DNA of 64,000 nucleotides from Candidatus Obscuribacterales bacterium. Lineage in GTDB: Bacteria; Cyanobacteriota; Vampirovibrionia; Obscuribacterales; Obscuribacteraceae. The stretch is taken from assembly GCA_031292355.1 (NCBI GenBank), contig JARLHI010000080.1, positions 1 to 64,000 of the forward strand, written 5' to 3'. Of the stretch, positions 32,991-42,311 are shown one piece after another; position 1 is the first letter of the stretch, and every line of letters starts with the position of its first letter. Made by a program: the position numbers and the translations under genes. The notes under the pieces were generated by a model. The model was not told the DNA's origin and did no database searches. It was given only the letters and a program-made list of their open reading frames with translations.

Positions 32991-35120
32991 TTAGATGTCG
33001 AGGTTGCCATAAAGAGCATTAGCTTCGATGAAAGCTCGACGTGGAGCCACTGATTCGCCCATGAGCAAATCAAAAACGTGGTCTGCTTCAGAAGCATCTT
33101 CCACTGCCACTTGCTTCAGCGTGCGGGTGGCTGGATTCATTGTGGTTTCCCACAATTCTTCCGCGTCCATTTCTCCCAGTCCCTTAAAGCGCGAAATCTC
33201 TGCTTTGTCACCCATCTCGGCAAGCAATGCTTCCAGCCTGTGCTCGTTATAGCAATACTCAATGCGCTTACCTTTTTTGACTTTAAAAAGAGGCGGTTGA
33301 GCGATATAGATATATCCCTTGGTGACCAGCGGTCTTGCATAACGGAAGAAGAAGGTGAGAAGCAAGGTGCGAATGTGACTGCCGTCAACGTCCGCGTCGG
33401 TCATGATGATCACTTTGTGATAGCGAATTTTGGTCAAATCCAAATTCTCGGAATTTGGTCGCAACAAGCCAGTGCTTTTGCCACCCGTTTCTTCGTCCTC
33501 TTCTTTGACGCTAAGACCAAGTGCTTGAATCATGGCCTGAACTTCAGCGTTTTCATAGATACGCGTCGGTTGAACTCTTTCTACATTGAGGATTTTTCCT
33601 CGCAGCGGCAGAATCGCCTGGAAGGTTCGATCGCGTCCACCTTTAGCTGAACCACCGGCTGAATCGCCTTCCACCAGATAAATTTCGCAGCGGCCTGGAT
33701 CTTTATCAGAGCAGTCAGACAATTTATCAGGCAAAGCAGAACTTTCCAGAGCCGATTGCTTACGCACCGCAAGCTTGGCTTTCTGAGCGGCTTCGCGAGC
33801 GGTTCTTGCTTGAATCGCCTTGGTGATAACTTCTTTAGCTTGTTTGGGATTAAGTCCAAGCCAATCTTTCAATGACTCAGAAACAACTGCCTGAGTGACG
33901 CCTTGTACTTCTCGGTTACCCAATTTTTCTTTTGTCTGACCTTCGAATTGTGGCTCAGGTACTTTCACTGAAACAATGGCAGTTAGTCCTTCGCGAACGT
34001 CTTCACCAGTGAAATTAGCATCGCCTTCTTTGAGCAATTTTTGCTCTCTGGCATAGTCGTTAATTACTCTTGTCAAAGCATTACGGAAACCTGTCAGGTG
34101 AGTGCCACCATCGCCGGTTTTAATGTTATTAACGAATGTGTAAATCGACTCAGCATACATTTCTGTCCACTGCAAAGCGCATTCCACAACAATGACTGCG
34201 CCGCGATCATCGCTACGCTCTTGTTCGAAATAAATAGGCGGTTTGAACAAAACATTACGCGTATCATTTATATATTCGACGAAAGTAGCGATACCACCTT
34301 CGTAATGGAATTTTTCAGATTTTTCGATGCGCGCATCGGTCAAAGTAATAGCCAGACCTTTATTTAAAAAGGCCATTTCGCGCAACCGGACTTCTAGTTG
34401 TCCCCATTCGACCTTGATCGCAATACGTTCATTGTCTTCGTTGATATCGTGAAAAATCTCGTCATCAGGCCAGAAAGTTACTTTCGTGCCCCGCTTGTCG
34501 GTTGTGCCGACCACTTCGAGAATGCCGTCTGGATCTCCACGGCGATAGATTTGCTGAAAAACCTTGCCTTCGCGATAAACCTGAACTTCTAATTTTTCTG
34601 ATAGCGCATTTACAACAGAGGCACCCACACCGTGCAAACCGCCGGACACTTTGTATCCGCTGCCGCCGAATTTGCCTCCAGCGTGCAACACTGTAAATAC
34701 AGTTTCAATGCCCGATTTGCCTGTTTTTTCAACAATGCCTGTGGGAATACCACGACCATCATCAATGACTGTTACTGAGTCATCGAGATTGACCGTAATC
34801 TCAATATTTTTGCAATGACCGGCAAGAGCTTCATCGACCGAATTATCGACAATCTCCCAGACCAGGTGATGCAATCCTCTTGGACCAGTGGTACCAATGT
34901 ACATACCTGGACGCTTACGAACAGCCTCAAGCCCTTCCAATACATCGATTGAATCGGCGCCGTACGCCGTGTCGCCTGTATGCCCTTGAGTAGAACCAGT
35001 TGAGGGCACTTTGTCTTTGTCAGACGATGCTGAATCTTCTGGCTTTCCCGGGTTATCAGAGTTTTCCAATTTTTCCTCATCCCCTAACGCTTTAACCGTG
35101 CCAGGCTCATTGTTCACCAT
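32991..35120 (-). CDS. gyrB: DNA gyrase subunit B
   Basis: 709 residues from the ATG at 35120 (MVNNEPGTV), which has GGTGG 7 bases upstream. Frames reaching 35216 add non-homologous residues. An unusual acidic, Ser/Asp-rich leader of about 60 residues precedes the GHKL ATPase (DSIDVLEGLEAVRKRPGMYI, DNSVDEA, GVGASVVNALS). The TOPRIM domain has YLVEGDSAGGSAKGGRDR and IMTDADVDGSHI. The C-terminal SRFKGLGEMDAEELWETTMN is intact. With GyrA (not in the window) it supercoils DNA. It is convergent with nothing and divergent from ribF-recF. Confidence 0.97.
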   Translation of the reverse strand: MVNNEPGTVKALGDEEKLENSDNPGKPEDSASSDKDKVPSTGSTQGHTGDTAYGADSIDVLEGLEAVRKRPGMYIGTTGPRGLHHLVWEIVDNSVDEALAGHCKNIEITVNLDDSVTVIDDGRGIPTGIVEKTGKSGIETVFTVLHAGGKFGGSGYKVSGGLHGVGASVVNALSEKLEVQVYREGKVFQQIYRRGDPDGILEVVGTTDKRGTKVTFWPDDEIFHDINEDNERIAIKVEWGQLEVRLREMAFLNKGLAITLTDARIEKSEKFHYEGGIATFVEYINDTRNVLFKPPIYFEQERSDDRGAVIVVECALQWTEMYAESIYTFVNNIKTGDGGTHLTGFRNALTRVINDYAREQKLLKEGDANFTGEDVREGLTAIVSVKVPEPQFEGQTKEKLGNREVQGVTQAVVSESLKDWLGLNPKQAKEVITKAIQARTAREAAQKAKLAVRKQSALESSALPDKLSDCSDKDPGRCEIYLVEGDSAGGSAKGGRDRTFQAILPLRGKILNVERVQPTRIYENAEVQAMIQALGLSVKEEDEETGGKSTGLLRPNSENLDLTKIRYHKVIIMTDADVDGSHIRTLLLTFFFRYARPLVTKGYIYIAQPPLFKVKKGKRIEYCYNEHRLEALLAEMGDKAEISRFKGLGEMDAEELWETTMNPATRTLKQVAVEDASEADHVFDLLMGESVAPRRAFIEANALYGNLDI

Positions 35121-35247
35121 TAAAAATCCACCAAATAGAAGCGGTCTGCTGCGGCAAGACCAGGGAATCAAACAGCTCAAATTAACAGAGCCGAAGTGTG
35201 AAGACATTCGTCGCAAGGGGCAAATGGAGCTTCAACTTGTATGTCGA

Positions 35248-35256
35248 ATTTTAGCA
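35248..35256 (-). promoter_or_regulatory. Probable extended -10 (TGCTAAAAT) for gyrB
   Basis: TG-C-TAAAAT lies on the minus strand, 128 bp before the gyrB ATG, with no good -35. It is the same extended -10 form as before the amidase and TPR genes. Confidence 0.42.
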
Positions 35257-35400
35257 TAATCTCGGGCTGATAAGCCGCTTGCTATGGCTCATTGAAGCAG
35301 CCTGAGCACTTTTGTTTACGCAAGGGGTTCTAACATAAGCAGCCGCACATTCTCTGGGATAGAATAAGCGAAGCTTTAACATCACAAAAGAGAATGATTC

Positions 35401-36387
35401 TTGGAAACCTTTTACGAAGCGAAACCCGGTCTTTTAAAAAAGTCAGCTATTGCGCTCGGCTTTTTCGATGGCGTCCATCCCGGACACCAGGTTGTAATCA
35501 GTAAAGCCGTTGAGGAAGCAAAGCGAATTGGCGCAACAGCAGCCGTTGTCACTTTCAAAGATCACCCGAGACTATTAACGCGGGGATCGTCACCTTTGCT
35601 TTTGACAGTAATTGAACAAAGGCTGGAATTATTCGCCAAATTGGGTGTAGAAGCCACTCTGGCATTATCATTCACCGAAGAATTATGCAAATTGTCGCCA
35701 AGACAATATGTGCAAACTGTGCTCAAAGACGCTCTGGGAGCCGCTTCCATATCTGTGGGATATAACCATCACTTCGGTCGCGATCGCGAAGGTAATCCAG
35801 CACTTTTAAAAGTGCTTGGTCAGGAATTTGATTTTTCAGTTGACGTTGCACCAATGGTGTTGGTCGATGACAAGGAAGTATCAAGTTCGCGAGTGAGAGA
35901 ACTAATAATGGAAGGCGATGTGGCGACGGCTGCTGCCCTTCTCACGCATCCTTTTGCTATCTATGGTGAAGTCGTGCGTGGAGAAGGACGAGGACGCAAA
36001 ATTGGTTTTCCTACGGCCAATATGCAGCTATACGAATATCAATGCGTGCCCAAACGCGGCGTTTATGCAGGCGTTGCCAAATTGACAAAAGATCGTGGAA
36101 TTCCCTGTGTCATCAATATTGGTTTTCGTCCGACATTTAAAGGCGAGCCTGATACCAAAGAGGCAGCCAGAGCAGAAAATATGCTTGTAGAAGTGCATTT
36201 GCTCGATTTTGACGGCGACTTATATGGACAGAAATTCTCAGTAGAATTTTTGCACTATTTGCGTACAGAACAAAAATTCGACGGCATTGATTCTTTGAAA
36301 AAACAAATCTCGCTGGATTGCGAGATAGCCAGAGGCTTGATGGATTCAAGTTCAAGTTCCGGTTCAACATTCAAACAACCTGCTTAA
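35401..36387 (+). CDS. ribF: Bifunctional riboflavin kinase/FAD synthetase
   Basis: 328 residues from a TTG at 35401. It converts riboflavin to FMN and FAD. The N-terminal nucleotidyltransferase domain has ALGFFDGVHPGHQ and GYNHHFGRDREGN. The C-terminal flavokinase domain has GRKIGFPTANM, KRGVYAG and VINIGFRPTF. A Ser-rich tail ends the protein. It is followed 4 bp later by recF. Confidence 0.96.
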   Translation: METFYEAKPGLLKKSAIALGFFDGVHPGHQVVISKAVEEAKRIGATAAVVTFKDHPRLLTRGSSPLLLTVIEQRLELFAKLGVEATLALSFTEELCKLSPRQYVQTVLKDALGAASISVGYNHHFGRDREGNPALLKVLGQEFDFSVDVAPMVLVDDKEVSSSRVRELIMEGDVATAAALLTHPFAIYGEVVRGEGRGRKIGFPTANMQLYEYQCVPKRGVYAGVAKLTKDRGIPCVINIGFRPTFKGEPDTKEAARAENMLVEVHLLDFDGDLYGQKFSVEFLHYLRTEQKFDGIDSLKKQISLDCEIARGLMDSSSSSGSTFKQPA

Positions 36388-36391
36388 ATCT

Positions 36392-37630
36392 GTGCAAGTT
36401 CGAAAAGTTAGCCTCACAAACTTCCGCAACTACGAACACATCGAAGTTGAATTGTGTTCCGGGCGAAATATTCTCATTGGTGACAACGCTCAAGGTAAAA
36501 CGAATTTTCTTGAGGCGATTGAATTAATTTCTACTGGCAAATCAGAGCGCGTCAATCAAGATCTCGACCTGATCAAGAGCAGCTGTGCTCAGATGCGCAT
36601 GGAAATCGAATGCGATATTTTTGGCAGTAAAGAGATTATCACCCTCGGCATGAATCGCACCGCATCTGATAGCATTGAAAAATCATTTAAAATCAATGGT
36701 GTCAATCAAGGCAGCATCCGCTCAATCAAGCGTAGACTAGCTACTGTCAGCTTCAAGAGCACTGATTTGAATTTAATCCGGGGCGGACCAAAATTTCGTC
36801 GAGACTGGATCGACACAATTTTGGGCGTTCTCAAACCAATGCACGAACAAGCATTGAGCAAATACGCAAAAGTCGTCGCGCAGCGCAATCGTCTACTCAA
36901 GCAGTTGTTTGAAAAAGGACGTGTGTCTGTGACCGACAACGACCAGCTGCGAGTTTGGGACACACAGCTATCAACCCTTGGTGCAAATATCATCAAGAAA
37001 CGAATCGCCCTAATTATAGAACTTTTGCCTCAAGCAGAAAAATTTCAAGAATATATTTCCGGTAAACGAGAACTTCTTTCGGTGCGCTATCAATTCAAAA
37101 CCGCTGAGGCTAGAGGCTCTGCTGCAGACTCCCCGTATAAACAAGATGACCAAGAAAATGACTTAGAAAATAACGACACTCACGCAATTGATGCTGAGAC
37201 ATTGAGCGCCGCTGAAGAAGATGACATCAGCAAAATGCTACTAAGCGGGCTCAAGGATTTGCGTTATGACGAAATCAGGCGTAAGCAAACGCTTCTTGGT
37301 CCACACAGAGATGACATCCAGTTGACCATCAATGGTCAAAATGCGCTTTATTTTGCCAGTCAGGGACAACAAAGAACTCTTGTTCTATCTTTAAAACTGG
37401 CAGAATTAAGTCGCATTACGAGTAGTTTGCGCGAGCCACCGGTGCTTCTTCTAGACGACGTTATGGCCGAGTTAGACCTCAATCGCCAGAGCCTCTTGAT
37501 GGCGTCAGTTGGTGCCGATATGCAAACAATCATCACGACCACACATATTTCTGGATTTAAAAGCGAATGGTTGGAAGGGGCATTATTTTTATCGGTCAAT
37601 GACGGACAGATAAAAAGCGAACGAAAGTGA
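36392..37630 (+). CDS. recF: DNA replication and repair protein RecF
   Basis: 412 residues from a GTG at 36392. It is an SMC-like ATPase that loads RecA at gaps. The Walker A is IGDNAQGKTNFLEA; the signature region is QGQQRTLVLSLKLAEL; the Walker B is LLLDDVMAELD. It exceeds the usual 360-380 residues because of an acidic insertion (about residues 240-280, rich in Asp, Glu and Asn) before the conserved LLGPHRDD. The N-terminus VRKVSLTNFRNYEHIEVEL is standard. It lies next to ribF and across the divergent region from gyrB. Confidence 0.97.
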   Translation: MQVRKVSLTNFRNYEHIEVELCSGRNILIGDNAQGKTNFLEAIELISTGKSERVNQDLDLIKSSCAQMRMEIECDIFGSKEIITLGMNRTASDSIEKSFKINGVNQGSIRSIKRRLATVSFKSTDLNLIRGGPKFRRDWIDTILGVLKPMHEQALSKYAKVVAQRNRLLKQLFEKGRVSVTDNDQLRVWDTQLSTLGANIIKKRIALIIELLPQAEKFQEYISGKRELLSVRYQFKTAEARGSAADSPYKQDDQENDLENNDTHAIDAETLSAAEEDDISKMLLSGLKDLRYDEIRRKQTLLGPHRDDIQLTINGQNALYFASQGQQRTLVLSLKLAELSRITSSLREPPVLLLDDVMAELDLNRQSLLMASVGADMQTIITTTHISGFKSEWLEGALFLSVNDGQIKSERK

Positions 37631-37653
37631 CTGTAGACCGCTCGGTTACAGTC
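37629..37653. repeat. Inverted repeat overlapping the recF stop
   Basis: GACTGTA (37629-37635) pairs with TACAGTC (37647-37653), with an inner ACC/GGT pair and a GCTC loop. No T-run follows, so it is not a standard intrinsic terminator. It may protect the 3' end of the transcript. Confidence 0.45.
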
Positions 37654-37888
37654 TACAAGCCTGATATTCTGAGGGCATCAAAATCGGCCAGATTCATGAA
37701 AAAGCTGTCTACGCAGTCCTCTTGACCACTCCAGGATGGTTTGTTAGGCCTTCACTCGGGTACATATGTAGTGCTTTGACTCAACATTAAGGAGGAAAGC
37801 CACACACAACTTCCACGTTTCAGTTTTAACATCAGTTTTAATAACTGGTTTAACGATAAGCGGCTAGAGTCGTGCAGGCGGTTTCACT
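37654..37888. other. Intergenic region recF / kinase
   Basis: No further gene is seen between the recF inverted repeat and the proposed kinase start. An AAGGAGG lies at about 37789-37795, but no reading frame of useful length follows it: the ATG at 37899 opens a 28-residue frame that stops at 37982 and is out of frame with the kinase. No clear promoter was identified. Confidence 0.4.
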
Positions 37889-39442
37889 ATTTCAAACAAT
37901 GCCACTCAAAAAGTTTGTATTCAATGCAGCCGCAAGTTCGGCGGCGGAGAAACTGCTTGCCCTCATGATGGTACGTTGTTAGTTGCTTTGATGCAGGACC
38001 CATTGATTGGTTCGACCCTTGCTGGTTGTTACCAGATTCAATCACTGCTTGGCGCAGGCGGCATGGGCGTGGTCTATAAAGCTCGACACGGCTTAATGGA
38101 CCGCATCGTCGCCATTAAGATGCTTCAGGCCCAACTTGTTTCTGACCAACTTAGCGTCGCTCGCTTTCATCAAGAAAGCAAAGCCGCCAGTCGCATCAAC
38201 CATCCACATGTCATCACCATTTACGATTTTGGTATTTCGCCCCAAGGTTTACCGTACATCGTGATGGATTATCTGGCCGGTGATCCACTCTCTGACGCAA
38301 TTCGCGAAAATGGACAAATCGGCGTTGACCGCACTCTTAAAATCGCCATTCAAACATGCGATGCCCTTGCTCATGCCCACAAACAGGGCGTAGTCCATCG
38401 AGATCTCAAGCCAGGCAACATAGTTTTAACGACATTCAATGAAGATAAAGACTACGTCAAAGTTGTCGATTTTGGCGTGGCCAAATTGATGAACCAAGGT
38501 GATGGTGGACAGCGTTTAACCCAAGCAGGCGAAGTCTGCGGTAGTCCGGTTTATATGAGCCCTGAACAATGTATGGGACAAGAGCTGGATTCGCGCTCCG
38601 ACATATATTCAATGGGAATTGTTTTGTATGAGACTCTCACAGGCAAATTGCCAATCCTCGGCAAAACCATGGTGGATACAATGTCCAAGCATTGTTCGGA
38701 AATGCCACCGTCGTTTAAAGTTTCACGTCCAGATCTCTACATTCCAGAACGTCTGGAAGCAATCATTTTCAAGGCTTTAGCTAAGAACCCTGCTGATCGT
38801 CAGCAGTCCATGGACGAATTGAAGGTCGACTTAGAATCCGCCATTCCACGTGCTGGTCGCACGGCGACCTTGCGAACAGACTCGCCAGATTTAAGCAAAA
38901 CAGTTTTATCCCACAACGCTCATAACCCTTTCAGCACTGCCAAATATTCTGTCATATTCATGGGATTGGGTGCTGTCTTGGCCTTTTTGATTGCTTTTGT
39001 GGGCTTCAAAATGATGACACTAAATACGGTGATGAACAAGAAACAAGCGACAGCTATAACTGACACTACAAAAAACACCATTCCGTCGACAACCATCGAT
39101 TCGGCCACGTCAACAAAAACTGACATTCCAGACAAAGAAACTGAAAGCAGTGAGATAAAAGCCAGCAGTGAGACAAAAGCCAGCAGTGACATTCAAAAAC
39201 TTGTTAGCCCCGTCCGCCATAAACTGGGCGCTGTGCACAAAGTGCCAGTAGAGCACAGCGAGAGCCATGACACCGTGAGTAGGATTGTGGTGGCACCGGA
39301 AGTTCACAAACCAAAACATCCAAGACATATCGCTGAAAAAGCCCCAGCACAAGAAGCTCCGCACGCAACTGCACCGCATCCAGTGGCACCCAAATCCAGC
39401 GAAAATCGCTGGGACATTCTTCGCTCTCAGCTCAAAAACTAG
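37889..39442 (+). CDS. Transmembrane Ser/Thr protein kinase, start codon unclear
   Basis: The first ordinary in-frame start is TTG 37976. The frame, however, is open from 37868 and encodes C-x2-C-x10-C-P-x-D-x-T-x-L between 37916 and 37981, exactly matching the N-terminal knuckle of the kinase at 9343-11100. The true start is therefore upstream. The best candidate is a rare ATT at 37889, with GGCGG 6 bases before it, giving about 517 residues. The kinase domain has GAGGMGVVY, the VAIKML Lys, HRDLKPGN, DFGVAK and VYMSPEQ, all intact. One membrane segment (VIFMGLGAVLAFLIAFVGF) is followed by a Ser/Thr/Lys-rich stretch with a short KASSE/DIKASSE repeat and a Pro/His-rich extracytoplasmic tail. 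Substrates are unknown. Confidence 0.88.
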   Translation: MSNNATQKVCIQCSRKFGGGETACPHDGTLLVALMQDPLIGSTLAGCYQIQSLLGAGGMGVVYKARHGLMDRIVAIKMLQAQLVSDQLSVARFHQESKAASRINHPHVITIYDFGISPQGLPYIVMDYLAGDPLSDAIRENGQIGVDRTLKIAIQTCDALAHAHKQGVVHRDLKPGNIVLTTFNEDKDYVKVVDFGVAKLMNQGDGGQRLTQAGEVCGSPVYMSPEQCMGQELDSRSDIYSMGIVLYETLTGKLPILGKTMVDTMSKHCSEMPPSFKVSRPDLYIPERLEAIIFKALAKNPADRQQSMDELKVDLESAIPRAGRTATLRTDSPDLSKTVLSHNAHNPFSTAKYSVIFMGLGAVLAFLIAFVGFKMMTLNTVMNKKQATAITDTTKNTIPSTTIDSATSTKTDIPDKETESSEIKASSETKASSDIQKLVSPVRHKLGAVHKVPVEHSESHDTVSRIVVAPEVHKPKHPRHIAEKAPAQEAPHATAPHPVAPKSSENRWDILRSQLKN

Positions 39443-39459
39443 GTCAAAAACAAATAGAA

Positions 39460-40242
39460 CTAGACAGCAAGTGCGTGCGCGAGATTTTCAACGCGTTTGG
39501 GGTCGACTGCGTTTATCCAGTTTCCGTCAAATTTTGCGGAAGTACCGACGATAACAGCATCAGCGAATTGAGCAAAATGTCCAATATTTTCAGGAGTAAC
39601 CCCGGAGCCCACAAGAACCGGAATTGAAACTTCTTGTTTGACCTGAGCTATTTGCTGCGGTGGCGGCGGATATCCTGTCGATGCGCCAGTGATAATCACA
39701 CCATCGGCGCGAAAAAATTGGGCATCACGTGCAGTTTCACTAAGGCTCACATCAGCTGTAAGTGCGTGCGCAGAATGTTTTTTCTTGATATCGACAAAAA
39801 TTTTGATTGACTCGGCTTTTAAATTTGCTCTGCGTCGAATCAACTCGGCAGCACAAGATTGATGTATGCCTTCGTCGCCAACATGGGCGTAAATGAATCC
39901 CTCAACTCGTAAAAAATCAAGATTGGCAGCCACAGCCACTCCAAGAGCCTCGAGATTGGCTGCTGCAAGCAACTGCACTCCGGTTGGAAGTTTCGTTTCT
40001 GCTTTGACCGCTCGAGCAATAACGGCCATAGCCGCTGTGGTTTCGGGTTCAACATGACCACGCAAATACGGTACATCATGCATATTTTCAACTATTAAAG
40101 CGTCGACCCCTGCGGCTTTATAAGCAGACGCATCCCACAAAGCGGTATGAATGATTTCGTCGATTTGTCCTGAATAATTGGCAGCTCCAGGCAACGCCTG
40201 AACATGTATGCAACCGATTAACGAACACTTTTTACCGAACAT
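39460..40242 (-). CDS. btpA: BtpA/SgcQ-family protein
   Basis: 260 residues with a TIM-barrel appearance. LIGCIHVQALPGAANY, ALIVENMHDVPYLR, GITGASTGYP-like (VIITGASTGYPPPP) and VLVGSGVTPENI are typical of the BtpA family. In Cyanobacteria BtpA is needed for stable photosystem I, but the family is wider and includes SgcQ-like sugar-locus proteins of unknown reaction. Here it is the last gene of a minus-strand set with asparaginase and kynB, and no photosystem gene is near, so the photosynthetic role is unlikely. The ATG has GAGG 6 bases upstream. Confidence 0.9.
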   Translation of the reverse strand: MFGKKCSLIGCIHVQALPGAANYSGQIDEIIHTALWDASAYKAAGVDALIVENMHDVPYLRGHVEPETTAAMAVIARAVKAETKLPTGVQLLAAANLEALGVAVAANLDFLRVEGFIYAHVGDEGIHQSCAAELIRRRANLKAESIKIFVDIKKKHSAHALTADVSLSETARDAQFFRADGVIITGASTGYPPPPQQIAQVKQEVSIPVLVGSGVTPENIGHFAQFADAVIVGTSAKFDGNWINAVDPKRVENLAHALAV

Positions 40243-40283
40243 CGCAACCTCACAATTACATATATTTCAATCAATTTTTTGAA

Positions 40284-40970
40284 TTAATCGAGAAGCACTG
40301 CGCGCACAGGCGCTGCTTCCGCTTGCATCAATTTAATAGGCAATGCCATCAAAAAGTAATCCTTTCCATAAGCCTCGGTCAAATCCAGGTTTTCCAACCA
40401 GTTGATTTTTTTCTCCAGCAATTTATGATGCGACTCTAGACCTTTAGAGTCAATATGATCAACAGATGGAGTATCCAGGCCAATCAAACAAACGCCAGAT
40501 TCAGCAAGCATATCAATAAGGTCAGGCGTCAAAAATGCGTAAGCATTTTCAAAAACATGGTATCGAATTTTAGTCAATGTTTTAAATAAAACGCGGCGTG
40601 GTGGCGTCTTACGCTCTGACAATATTTTTTCGACGTGTATTCGTTCAATTGCGCCCCGATGTGGCGACAGATCGATGACCGTCGCTGGACCAACAAAAGG
40701 CTCCAGAGGTACAGTTCCTATCGATTCGGCTGTTACACCCTGTGCACTGTCCATAGTGCCTCTGACATGAACAGGAGCGTCCGCGTGAGTACCTACATGC
40801 GGACTCATTGTAATGGCCGAAAGATTCAAAACATGACTTGATTCATAAGACACTTTCACCTTCAAACTAAATGGTGTGTCTCCAGGGAAACACGCCGTTG
40901 TCTCGCTCACCGGTTGCGAGATATCAATAATGCGATATTTCCCAAGCGCCTCGATGTTATCCAGATTCAT
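40284..40970 (-). CDS. kynB: Cyclase-family hydrolase, kynurenine formamidase-like
   Basis: 228 residues. The metal-binding signature H-x-G-T-H-x-D-x-P-x-H is present (SPHVGTHADAPVHV). IDISQPVSETTACFPGD and GLDTPSVDHIDSKGLESHH resemble bacterial KynB, which hydrolyses N-formylkynurenine. The start overlaps the asparaginase stop by 4 bp (ATGA). The cyclase family also contains other amidohydrolases, so the kynurenine role is likely but not proved; kynA and kynU are not in the window. Confidence 0.82.
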   Translation of the reverse strand: MNLDNIEALGKYRIIDISQPVSETTACFPGDTPFSLKVKVSYESSHVLNLSAITMSPHVGTHADAPVHVRGTMDSAQGVTAESIGTVPLEPFVGPATVIDLSPHRGAIERIHVEKILSERKTPPRRVLFKTLTKIRYHVFENAYAFLTPDLIDMLAESGVCLIGLDTPSVDHIDSKGLESHHKLLEKKINWLENLDLTEAYGKDYFLMALPIKLMQAEAAPVRAVLLD

Positions 40971-42133
40971 GAAGACAGTGCACCATGAAGTGCGTTCTTA
41001 GTAACTTGGAAGTGAAAATATGTTTTGATGTGGTCGGTCTTAATTTCAGCCTTATCGTTGGAAACAATAGTCAATGTTGGCTTCACCTCGTAAAGCCCTA
41101 ACTGACGCAACAATTCACCAAGTATGGCTTCCATATGACGAATCTCATAGCCTGATGAAACTTTGATCAAAATCCCCAGTCCGTCTGGATACTTATCGTT
41201 GGGCAGAACACCTACAGCCAGCAAGCCATCAGCACCATCTTTGGCGATTACAGGCAATTGCTTAGCCTTTGCAAAACGCCCCTGCATTAATCTGGTATCA
41301 AAACGATCGCTGCCACCAATGACTTCAGGATACTGACGCATAAGACGTCTCAGTTCGCTGCGATACTGCAAAGCGGCTTGTGCGTTGTCGCCTGCTCCTG
41401 AGTGCCTTTGCTGCAAAGCGGCAAGTGTTGGCTGTTGCTCGCTTGCATTATCAGTTTGATTTACCTCGTCGTCTCCTTCAGCCGCGCTCAAATGAGCATA
41501 CAAAGTGGCAAGCTCTTTTGCACCAAGTCCATAATTAGGCAACTGGCAACCATCCGTGGTGACCAGAAATGAATCGGCAGCTCGTCCCAATTCCGCAGCG
41601 AGCAGCGCTTCCAGCCGACGATGTTCGGGATTGTCCAAATTGACGTAATCGGCCGTCGACTTGTGCTGTGCTCTTAAGGAAAGCAAATAACTCAAATGCT
41701 TGCCACTGCAATTATGAAAAAGAGCAGAAGGCTGTTGAGCGCTCGCTTTAAAGCGCATACGCATATCTGCTGACATCGGCAAGGACGCCGGACACATCAA
41801 CATATCTTCTTCCAATTTGCCAATAGCGATGATATCAGCCAGCAAGTCAAGGTGTATTTGTTCACAACTGTGGGAAGCCATCATCAAAGCAAGATGTTTG
41901 GGCTTCAATTTGGGGAAATTGTCTTTGACAATTTCGTAATGGCTCAATAACTGCCATGGCTTAAGAAGGGAGCGACTCCACAGAATGTGATTGACATCCC
42001 CGTAAGCAAGAATTTCCTGACCGTTGCCAGTAGACGAATCCGCACTGACAACGGAAATTATTCCGTAGACAGTGACTTCCGGTTGCTCCGACCGTTCGAT
42101 GGTATAGAGCGGCTGCCATGGCAATTGCGACAT
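40967..42133 (-). CDS. L-asparaginase II family protein (Pfam Asparaginase_II type)
   Basis: 388 residues of the rhizobial/thermolabile asparaginase family, unrelated in fold to E. coli AnsB. Present are SRSLLKPWQ, MASHSCEQIH, HNCSGKHLSYLL (Cys and Lys expected near the active site) and TTDGCQLPNYGLG. A charged insertion (about residues 218-245, EGDDEV... to SGAGDN) is atypical. There is no signal peptide, so it acts in the cytoplasm. It is the first gene of the asparaginase-kynB-btpA unit and would release aspartate and ammonia. Confidence 0.88.
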   Translation of the reverse strand: MSQLPWQPLYTIERSEQPEVTVYGIISVVSADSSTGNGQEILAYGDVNHILWSRSLLKPWQLLSHYEIVKDNFPKLKPKHLALMMASHSCEQIHLDLLADIIAIGKLEEDMLMCPASLPMSADMRMRFKASAQQPSALFHNCSGKHLSYLLSLRAQHKSTADYVNLDNPEHRRLEALLAAELGRAADSFLVTTDGCQLPNYGLGAKELATLYAHLSAAEGDDEVNQTDNASEQQPTLAALQQRHSGAGDNAQAALQYRSELRRLMRQYPEVIGGSDRFDTRLMQGRFAKAKQLPVIAKDGADGLLAVGVLPNDKYPDGLGILIKVSSGYEIRHMEAILGELLRQLGLYEVKPTLTIVSNDKAEIKTDHIKTYFHFQVTKNALHGALSS

Positions 42134-42202
42134 AGTCCAATAAGGATACGACCTTCGCGGTGAATATTCAAAACTTTGTTGCTGGTTTGTTTATCCTTAT
42201 GT

Positions 42203-42245
42203 GTCGATATACTTTCCAGCGCTTGTGGCGCGCTAAAATATCGAC
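42203..42245. repeat. Nested inverted repeat in the asparaginase/treS divergent region
   Basis: The outer arms GTCGATAT (42203-42210) and ATATCGAC (42238-42245) enclose inner arms AGCGC (42218-42222) and GCGCT (42230-42234). It lies about 70 bp from both divergent starts. A possible treS -10, TATACT (42208-42213), overlaps the left arm. This suggests an operator or a leader stem. Confidence 0.6.
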
Positions 42246-42311
42246 TCTTCCTTGCTCGTCGCCAAGTTTGGTCGAATGAGCTGAGTTAAAAATTGACACA
42301 CCTGGAGAATC

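Noticed and set aside
37899..37984. ATG-started frame before the second kinase
   Set aside because: It is out of frame with the kinase and stops after 28 codons; the conserved Cys motif is in the other frame.
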